DNA of 23,401 bases from a virus. The stretch is taken from positions 1-23,401 of IMG/VR virus record IMGVR_UViG_3300036398_001596; one strand, written 5' to 3'. The notes below the pieces were generated by a model. The model did not search any database. It was not told the DNA's origin and saw nothing but the letters and a program-made list of their open reading frames with translations. Every line of letters begins with the position of its first letter. Position 1 is the first letter of the stretch. This document shows positions 16,738 to 23,401 of this stretch, piece by piece. A program made the position numbers and the translations under genes.

Positions 16738-18619
16738 TTTAATAAAAAAGGATATTCGTTACTTATCAAGAGATTTTGCATCATTAAAGCAAAATCTTAT
16801 TGATTTTACAAAAAATTATTTTCCAAATACATATCAAGACTTTAATGAAACATCTCCTGGTATGATGTTTTTAGAGATGGCAGCATATGTTGGCGATGTT
16901 CTTTCTTATTATACGGATGTTACATTACAAGAGTCTTTGATATTACATTCTTCTGAAAAAACAAACATATTAAATCTTGCACAATCACTTGGATATAAAC
17001 CAAAAAATAAGATTGCATCTAATGTAAAATTGGATATTTTTCAAATAGTTCCTGCAAAAACGGTTGATGGTCAAATAGTTCCGGATTATTCTTATGCATT
17101 TTCAATAGAACCTGGAATGGTTGTTGGTGCAAATAATGGAAATGCAGTTGAATTTAGAACAACAGACTATGTTGATTTTAAGTTTAGTAGTTTAATAGAT
17201 CCAACAGAAGTAACACCTTTTGAAGTTGATGTTAATGGTGAAGTTTTATTTTGGTTATTGAAAAAATCAGTAAATGCAGTTTCTGGTGTTATTAAAACTG
17301 TTGATTATGAATTTAATGATCCAAAACCTTATGATAAAGTTGTTTTAGATGAAGCAAATTTGATAGATATTTTGTATGCAATAGATTCGGATGGTAACAA
17401 GTGGTATCATGTTCCGTTTTTGGCACAAGATACTATATTTGAGCCAACAATAAACATATCGAGAAATGATAAATTTTTAAGTAAATATAGAGAAGAAACA
17501 CCCTATCTATTGAAATTGAGAAAAGTTTCAAGAAGATTTGTTTCAAGACAAATAAATGATCAAAAATTTGAAATACAATTTGGTGCAGGTGTTTCTGATT
17601 TAGACGATGAACTGTTAATACCAAATCCAGATTTAGTTGGTAATTCACTTTCTGGAATTGAAACATCAACATCAGTCGATATTGATCCATCAAATTTCTT
17701 GTATACAAAAACTTACGGTCTTGCACCAAATAATACAACATTAAAAATGTATTATACTATCGGTAGTGGTGTTCAAGATAATGTCACAAGTGATGTTTTA
17801 ACAAAAATACAATCAAGAACAATATTACTAGATGAAACTGGTTTAGATTCTATATTGTATCAACAGGCAATATCAAGTCTTGCAGTAACTAATCCAAATC
17901 CATCAAGTGGCGGCAAAACTGGTGAAGATATAAATGAAATTCGTCAAAATGCACTTGCATATTTTGCTTCACAGAATCGTGCAGTAACAAAAGAAGATTA
18001 CATAATTCGTGCATATAGTCTTCCATCAAAGTATGGTTCTATTGCTAAGGCATACATAACAAAAGATACGCAATTAACTACTGAATCCATATTCAATAGT
18101 GACAGAATACAAAATGATTTGGCATTAAATTTTTATGTACTAGGATATGACGGTAATCAAAAACTAACAACGGTAAATGATGCAACAAAAGAAAATTTGA
18201 AAACATACCTAAATTATCATAGAATATTAACGGATGCTATAAACATTAGAGATGCTTACATTTTAAATATTGGTTTGGAATTTGATATAATAACATTTCC
18301 TGATCAAAATGGAAATCAAGTAATTCTAAGATGTATCGATAAACTAAAACAATATTTTGACATAAAAAAATGGCAAATAAATCAACCAATAGTATTGAGT
18401 AATGTATTCACAGAATTAGATAAAGTTGAAGGTGTTCAAACAGTAGTTGATGTTAAAATAAATTCACTATATGATCAAACACTTGGATATTCAAAACATG
18501 CATATAATATACAAGAAGCAACAAAAGATGGTATAATTTTTCCATCACTTGATCCTTCTATTTTTGAAATAAAATATCCCGATAACGATATTATTGGTAG
18601 AGTGAGGGCATTTGGATGA
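16730..18619 (+). CDS. baseplate wedge protein, T4 gp6 family (J-like)
   Basis: A 629-residue wedge subunit forming the inner ring of the baseplate. The N-terminus is characteristic: RYLSRDFASLKQNLIDF (10-26), NETSPGMMFLEMAAYVGDVL (split: NETSPGMMF, LEMAAYVGDVLSYYTD) and an ILNLAQSLGYKP helix. The middle carries a long beta-rich region, and the C-terminal third (ENLKTYLNYHRILTDAINI, ILNIGLEFDI) resembles the J-like end domain. Length is close to T4 gp6 (about 660). Preceding stop overlaps its ATG by 8 bases, and its own TGA overlaps the next ATG (ATGA at 18616), so gp25, gp6 and the next gene are coupled. Confidence 0.94.
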   Translation: MADLIKKDIRYLSRDFASLKQNLIDFTKNYFPNTYQDFNETSPGMMFLEMAAYVGDVLSYYTDVTLQESLILHSSEKTNILNLAQSLGYKPKNKIASNVKLDIFQIVPAKTVDGQIVPDYSYAFSIEPGMVVGANNGNAVEFRTTDYVDFKFSSLIDPTEVTPFEVDVNGEVLFWLLKKSVNAVSGVIKTVDYEFNDPKPYDKVVLDEANLIDILYAIDSDGNKWYHVPFLAQDTIFEPTINISRNDKFLSKYREETPYLLKLRKVSRRFVSRQINDQKFEIQFGAGVSDLDDELLIPNPDLVGNSLSGIETSTSVDIDPSNFLYTKTYGLAPNNTTLKMYYTIGSGVQDNVTSDVLTKIQSRTILLDETGLDSILYQQAISSLAVTNPNPSSGGKTGEDINEIRQNALAYFASQNRAVTKEDYIIRAYSLPSKYGSIAKAYITKDTQLTTESIFNSDRIQNDLALNFYVLGYDGNQKLTTVNDATKENLKTYLNYHRILTDAINIRDAYILNIGLEFDIITFPDQNGNQVILRCIDKLKQYFDIKKWQINQPIVLSNVFTELDKVEGVQTVVDVKINSLYDQTLGYSKHAYNIQEATKDGIIFPSLDPSIFEIKYPDNDIIGRVRAFG

Positions 18620-19785
18620 TTTACGCTCTTTATGCACAGAAAGATGCAACAATATACGAAAGAACTGAAACTAAAAATACCGGATTGGATTCTTTGTTAG
18701 AACTATCTCACGAATTAGTTGGTAGTTCTTCAAAGTATAATAGTAGAATATTGATGAAATTTGATTTTACAGAAGTTCAAGAAAGAATCAATGCTAATAA
18801 AATTTCACAAAATGCTAAATACTATCTATCAATGAAATCCGCATATGTTGCTGAAATTCCACAAGAATATACTGTTTATGCTTATCCATTAAGTTCTTCA
18901 TGGACAAACGGAACCGGTAGATTTTTCAATACACCAGTTACAACAGACGGTGTATCTTGGAGATATAGAACAGCAAAAAGTGTTGGAACTGAATGGGATA
19001 TACCACCTACTATTTCAAATTATGAATGGGACACCCTATCACAAACATGGGTTGATGCAAATATTCTATTTGGCGTAAATCTTTCGGCAAATGTAACATC
19101 ATCATATTGGTCAAAAGAAGGTGGTGGAACTTGGTGGGATTATGATAATCTTGAATGTACACAATCATTTTCATTTGAATCTTCCGATTTGTACATGGAT
19201 ATTACTCAAATTGCTAAAAAATGGGTAACTGGATCTGGAAGATTTGAGAACGATGGTCTTATATTAAAGTTTGGTGATGAAATTGAGGGTTCAACTCAAA
19301 CATTAAACAGTCTACGATTTTTTGGAACAGATAGTAATACAATTTATGTTCCAAGAATTCATGTAATATGGGATGATTCTACTTTTGTAACAGGAAGTTT
19401 ATCACAAATATCTGTTGATAATTTAAACATAAACCTTAAATTAAAAAAATTCTATTCACAAGATGAAAAGGCAAGAATAAGAATTTACGCTAACAAAAAA
19501 TATCCACAGAAAAACTATACAACACAATCGTATCAAACTATAAATTATTATTTACCATCTTCGTCATATTATCAAATTTTAGATGCACATACAGACGAAG
19601 TGATAATACCATTTGATACAGTCGGTACAAAAATTAGTTGTGATGGAACAGGTAGTTATTTTAATGTTTGGATGAACTCTTTTCAACCAGAAAGATTTTA
19701 CAGAATTGCATTGAAAGTGGAAACAGATGGTGGAGATACTGTTCAGATATTTGATAATAATTACTACTTTAAGGTTACGAGATAA
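18616..19785 (+). CDS. DNRLRE-like beta-sandwich structural protein
   Basis: A 389-residue protein without signal peptide. Residues 1-230 follow the DNRLRE pattern: a KDATIYER start, an LLELSHELVG strand, RILMKFDFTEV, strands with a VYAYPLSSSWTNGTG segment, a W-rich region (TWWDYDNLECTQ) and LYMDITQIAKKWVTG followed by GLILKFGDE. The remainder is beta-rich (LKLKKFYSQDEKARIRIYAN; VWMNSFQPERFYRIALKVE). Such modules are found in secreted surface and carbohydrate-binding proteins; here, between gp6 and further tail genes, it is probably a baseplate or fibre component, possibly in the position of gp7/gp8. Coupled to gp6 by ATGA. Role inferred. Confidence 0.7.
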   Translation: MIYALYAQKDATIYERTETKNTGLDSLLELSHELVGSSSKYNSRILMKFDFTEVQERINANKISQNAKYYLSMKSAYVAEIPQEYTVYAYPLSSSWTNGTGRFFNTPVTTDGVSWRYRTAKSVGTEWDIPPTISNYEWDTLSQTWVDANILFGVNLSANVTSSYWSKEGGGTWWDYDNLECTQSFSFESSDLYMDITQIAKKWVTGSGRFENDGLILKFGDEIEGSTQTLNSLRFFGTDSNTIYVPRIHVIWDDSTFVTGSLSQISVDNLNINLKLKKFYSQDEKARIRIYANKKYPQKNYTTQSYQTINYYLPSSSYYQILDAHTDEVIIPFDTVGTKISCDGTGSYFNVWMNSFQPERFYRIALKVETDGGDTVQIFDNNYYFKVTR

Positions 19786-19787
19786 TT

Positions 19788-20693
19788 ATGATTAAAAGAG
19801 ATGAAATGACACATCAAATAATATCTTATACGGAAGATAGTATAAATAAAAATGAAGGATTTATTGAAGTTCCTGTAATTGACGGTAGATACCTAAGAGG
19901 TGAATTTACTTACATAGTTGATAATAGATTTAAGTCACTTCCAGATGCAATTTCATCCGAATCAAATTTATTCAGAAAAATAAAAGAAATAGAAAGACAG
20001 GCATTAACACCAGGTGGATTATCTGCTATGGTAGGTAGTTCGGTTGGGTTAGATTCATTAACACCTGACCAGAAAAAAGAACTTGCTAAACAACAATTTT
20101 TGAAAGATTTGGGTAATTTAGTAAATGAAGATTCAAATTCAACTATTGCAATGCAGGCAAAAATAGAAACTCTCAAAGATGAAATTAGTAGAAAAGATTC
20201 TATAATAGATGATCAATTACAAACTATATCTAAGTTTGATACAGTAATATCAGCTGTTTCATCGGAAAGAGCACAGGCATCCTCACGAGCTGATTCACAA
20301 AGGGATGCAACTATTGCTATGCAAAAACAGAATGATGAAAAATTATTTAAAATGGAAATTGAAGTTGAAAGACAAAGAAAAGAATCTGCTAAAGCGGCAA
20401 CTGATCTTAAAACAGCACTTGTTGATAATATAAGTTCACAAAATAGAAAACAAGATACACAAATAAATAATTTACAGGCACAGACAACACAGCTTTCTTC
20501 TGCTGTAAATAATATAAATGTTGATAATCAAAGACAAGATGGTGAAATACAGCAAGCAACAACTGTTGCAGGTGATGCAAGACAACAGGCGAATATAAGT
20601 GCCGTTAAGATTAACGAAGCAAATACAAGAGTTAGAAATGTAAAAGATACCGATAGTTCTAAACAGGCTATTGATAAGATATTCCCAATATAA
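19788..20693 (+). CDS. coiled-coil tail protein of unknown function
   Basis: A 301-residue protein. Residues 1-60 look globular (FIEVPVIDGRYLRGEFTYIV); 60-115 helical with a short G-rich segment (TPGGLSAMVGSSVGL); from about 120 to 290 a long, almost uninterrupted helical coiled coil, rich in Q, N, A and K with few prolines (KIETLKDEISRKDSII; ISSQNRKQDTQINNLQAQ). The C-terminus ends in FPI. No membrane segment. A trimeric whisker, fibre neck or connector role beside the large tail protein is likely from shape and position, but I know no exact family. It starts 2 bases after the preceding stop, with a GAG-containing upstream stretch. Confidence 0.68.
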   Translation: MIKRDEMTHQIISYTEDSINKNEGFIEVPVIDGRYLRGEFTYIVDNRFKSLPDAISSESNLFRKIKEIERQALTPGGLSAMVGSSVGLDSLTPDQKKELAKQQFLKDLGNLVNEDSNSTIAMQAKIETLKDEISRKDSIIDDQLQTISKFDTVISAVSSERAQASSRADSQRDATIAMQKQNDEKLFKMEIEVERQRKESAKAATDLKTALVDNISSQNRKQDTQINNLQAQTTQLSSAVNNINVDNQRQDGEIQQATTVAGDARQQANISAVKINEANTRVRNVKDTDSSKQAIDKIFPI

Positions 20694-20713
20694 TAATCTG
20701 GTTAGGGTTTTTA

Positions 20714-23401
20714 ATGGCAAATTTTGAATATAAAAATTTAGAAGAAATTCTATCGGCAAAAGATCCAATACGAGGAACAAGATTTTATGTTCCAGATATA
20801 AACAGACGATTGGTTATTCCTGCACTATATCCAGCAGATGATATTGGTAATCCAACACGATTAGAGCTTCATGCATTCTTACCAAATACTGCATATATCG
20901 ATGGTGCAACTTTATACGATATTCCATTTCAAATAGAAAAAAGAAATGAAATAGTGGAAGGTGCTCAAGTAGAAAGAAGTTATGTTTTAGTTGATGTTCA
21001 TAAACATTTACAACAAGACTTAAATTTACCACCTGGATCATATAAAGTTGTTTACAACTTTTTTAGAGACATTATAGGTGGTGCATCCAATCCAAATAGA
21101 ATGTTCATATCTGATATTTCTGCGGATAGAAAAGAATTAAGATTATCATTAAAGAATCCAGAGAATGAACAATCCTTACAGGATTTAAGACAATTTGTAT
21201 TGGCATATTTTTCTTCAATGGTTCATCAACCACCTATTGTATTAAACTTTGGTGAAAACAAAATTGTAGATGTTGTAAATGTTGCTTCAGATGGTAACTC
21301 TACACATTTTTATGTTAAGTTGTATGAAGAACTGCCAGCAGATTTAGACTTATATTATGAATGTTGGGTTGGTAGTCAAATATTGAAACCTTGGATTGAC
21401 AATGTTTTAATATTAAGAGAAGATGAAGTAAAGAAAATACCATTTGTAAAAGGACCAAATTTTGAAGTTGATTATGATTATTGGGTTACAACTGAAACTC
21501 AGTATAAATCTTGGAATGATATATTATCATCAAATCTTCAAACATCACAAGAAATATTAAACCGATATATTACTAATAGTGGAAGTTCCGTTAAACTAAA
21601 TGTTGATTTTAGAGAATTTCAAAACTTTATTGTATATTCTTCCGCAGAAGAAAGATTGGCAAATTTCTTTTACAAAGTTGAATTGATTGAACACTATAAT
21701 GGTGAACTTGATTTATTAAATTCATACACCGGTTCAGTATCAACTAATAAAATAAATGTAACAAATTTGCGTGATAAAGTAATTGGTGGTTTTGATGATT
21801 TTGAAAAATGGTTGTATTATGAAACAACTGGAAGTAATTACTATACTTCACAGGCGACTGCATCAATAACTCCATATCCAAAATACGAAGTAACATCTTC
21901 CAATTATAGTATATCAACAAAAGAAGGTGCATATAAACTATATTCTGTTTCTTCAAGTGATGCATTAGATTGGTATTCAAACTTAATGGATCTTGCAACA
22001 GACTATGATATGCACAATCATAGTGGATTAAGTTATGCAATTCCAGAACATCTAAGAGATTCTGGTGATAACGAACAATTCACAACATTTGTTAATATGG
22101 TTGGACAACATTTTGATATTTTATATCTTTATACCGATCATATTTTAAAAAAGAATTTAAGAGAAGAACACCCAAAAGACGGGCTTTCACAAGATTTAAT
22201 ATTTGAAACAACAAAAAATTTAGGTTGGACTTTATCACATGGAACACAAGCAAAAGACCTTTGGGAATATGCTCTTGGTGTGAGTGGCAGCGGTTCACCA
22301 ATTTGGACTGGAAAAAATACGGTTGGTAAATATCTTGCTAAATCAGAAGAAGAAAGAACAAAAGAAGTTTGGAGAAGAATATTAAACAATCTTCCTTATA
22401 TTTACAAATCAAAAGGAACTGCAAGAGGAATAAAGGCGTTGTTATCTGCATATGGTATACCACAAACTATTCTTTCAATAAGAGAATATGGTGGACCAGA
22501 TAATGCAGATTTGGGCGTAGTTCCAAGAACAGAATGGGAAAAACATACATATTATTTGAATTTTTCTGGAAGTTATCCACTACCAACAAGACAACATTAT
22601 GTAAGTGTTCCTTGGGAACGAGTAAATAATGAACAAGGTAGTTGGCAATATCCAGATACAATGACTTTCCGTTGGAAGATGGAACCAAATAAATTGTATG
22701 ATTATTCTAAGGATCCGGAACAAACATTGTTACAGAAAATGTCAGGCAGTAGACTTGATTGGTATGTAACCATGAATAAAAATGGAACTGATGTAGAAAA
22801 GGGAACATTGACTTTATATTTGGGTAATGGTACAACTTATGCTACAGCTTCTATAACAGATGAATATTTTTATGATGATATTCCATTGAATCTTTATTTC
22901 GGTAGAAGGTATTCTACTGATGATACTGCATCTAATCAAATATATGATTTGATTGTAAAGACTGCAAAATATGGTAAACTTGCAATAGAAAAATCTGCAA
23001 GTATTGTTGTTACTGGAAGTTTAAGTGGTAGTTACAATCGTTCTTGGTCATCTGATGGTATTCTATACATAGGTTCGGGATCAAATCCACAGACAAATAA
23101 AATTTTGTCTGGTTCAATATATGAAATGAGATATTGGTCAAGAATATTAAATACATCATCATTTGATAATCATGTTCTTGCCGCTCGTGCATATAACGGT
23201 AATACATCAACATCATCTTTCTATGATTTACAGACACAATGGAAGTTTTGGCAACCGTTTGATATTGCAGTTACAACAAGTTTAGCAAGTTCTCATCCAG
23301 ACCAAAATAAAAAGACATTTTATAGTTCTTCAAAAAATGCTTATTTTTCCAATTTTAATTCTGGTGCATTTGAGTCTATTGTAGAAACATACAATATGGA
23401 A
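20714..23401 (+). CDS. large baseplate/tail protein with gpI-like and LamG-like regions (3' end missing)
   Basis: At least 896 residues, open through the right edge. ATG 20714 is preceded by GTTAGGGTTT, the same leader as at 11-20. Residues 1-540 are a beta-rich tail-type region I cannot place (RGTRFYVPDINRRLVIPALY; LDVVNV-type strands; a helical EHLRDSGDNEQFTTFVNMVGQ-like stretch, split here). About 540-585 (RRILNNLPYIYKSKG, TARGIKALLSAYGIP) resembles the P2 gpI-type baseplate motif. About 655-825 (WYVTMNKNGT, LYLGNGT, SGSIYEMRYWSRIL) looks like a LamG/concanavalin-like sugar-binding domain. Likely a wedge or fibre-attachment protein with a carbohydrate-binding part; a gp7-like role is possible. 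Confidence 0.75.
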   Translation, partial: MANFEYKNLEEILSAKDPIRGTRFYVPDINRRLVIPALYPADDIGNPTRLELHAFLPNTAYIDGATLYDIPFQIEKRNEIVEGAQVERSYVLVDVHKHLQQDLNLPPGSYKVVYNFFRDIIGGASNPNRMFISDISADRKELRLSLKNPENEQSLQDLRQFVLAYFSSMVHQPPIVLNFGENKIVDVVNVASDGNSTHFYVKLYEELPADLDLYYECWVGSQILKPWIDNVLILREDEVKKIPFVKGPNFEVDYDYWVTTETQYKSWNDILSSNLQTSQEILNRYITNSGSSVKLNVDFREFQNFIVYSSAEERLANFFYKVELIEHYNGELDLLNSYTGSVSTNKINVTNLRDKVIGGFDDFEKWLYYETTGSNYYTSQATASITPYPKYEVTSSNYSISTKEGAYKLYSVSSSDALDWYSNLMDLATDYDMHNHSGLSYAIPEHLRDSGDNEQFTTFVNMVGQHFDILYLYTDHILKKNLREEHPKDGLSQDLIFETTKNLGWTLSHGTQAKDLWEYALGVSGSGSPIWTGKNTVGKYLAKSEEERTKEVWRRILNNLPYIYKSKGTARGIKALLSAYGIPQTILSIREYGGPDNADLGVVPRTEWEKHTYYLNFSGSYPLPTRQHYVSVPWERVNNEQGSWQYPDTMTFRWKMEPNKLYDYSKDPEQTLLQKMSGSRLDWYVTMNKNGTDVEKGTLTLYLGNGTTYATASITDEYFYDDIPLNLYFGRRYSTDDTASNQIYDLIVKTAKYGKLAIEKSASIVVTGSLSGSYNRSWSSDGILYIGSGSNPQTNKILSGSIYEMRYWSRILNTSSFDNHVLAARAYNGNTSTSSFYDLQTQWKFWQPFDIAVTTSLASSHPDQNKKTFYSSSKNAYFSNFNSGAFESIVETYNME

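Overview
The window is a densely packed, AT-rich stretch of a tailed phage with a contractile tail (T4-like, myovirus-type). All 22 supported genes lie on the + strand, most adjoining genes are separated by under 40 bases or overlap, and no tRNA, rRNA, CRISPR array or insertion sequence was seen. The firmest identifications are a gp25-type and a gp6-type baseplate wedge pair, a gp5-like baseplate hub, a gp55-like late sigma factor, ThyX, a ClpP-like peptidase and a UvdE-type UV endonuclease. The host is not proven. A FISUMP domain (common in Bacteroidota and Fibrobacterota) and two TTG...TAnnTTTG-like promoter candidates favour Bacteroidota or a relative. Many genes do carry GGAG-type ribosome binding sites, so translation here is not purely SD-independent.

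Layout. Positions 1-2241 hold two unknown small genes, thyX, a Rossmann/methyltransferase-like gene and a one-helix membrane protein. Positions 2242-3530 hold an envelope-flavoured pair, a stand-alone FISUMP protein and a lipoprotein with LTxxQ-like motifs, closed by a strong intrinsic terminator. Positions 3530-4503 hold uvdE behind its own candidate promoter, with codon use unlike its neighbours. Positions 4504-7450 hold a four-helix coiled-coil membrane protein, the ClpP-like peptidase, a small membrane-anchored coiled-coil protein and the late sigma factor.

Positions 7493 to the right edge are a continuous tail/baseplate block: an unknown small gene, the gp5-like hub with collagen-like and leucine-rich-repeat additions, a second LRR protein, a 1251-residue protein ending in an M15 peptidase domain, an unknown small gene, gp25, gp6, a DNRLRE-like beta protein, a coiled-coil protein, and a large gpI-like/LamG-like tail protein that runs off the window.

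How the genes fit together (inference). The sigma factor would direct host RNA polymerase to the late tail genes beside it. The hub, LRR protein and M15 protein look like a composite cell-puncturing and adhesion device in which wall digestion sits on a separate polypeptide rather than in gp5 as in T4. ThyX and UvdE serve DNA synthesis and repair. The membrane, lipoprotein and FISUMP genes may alter the host envelope or recognise the host surface. The most unusual features are the collagen-like GXT repeat tracts shared between two baseplate-region genes, the duplicated LRR tail module, the FISUMP/lipoprotein pair, and a CATATTTAT element recurring in three of the few intergenic gaps.
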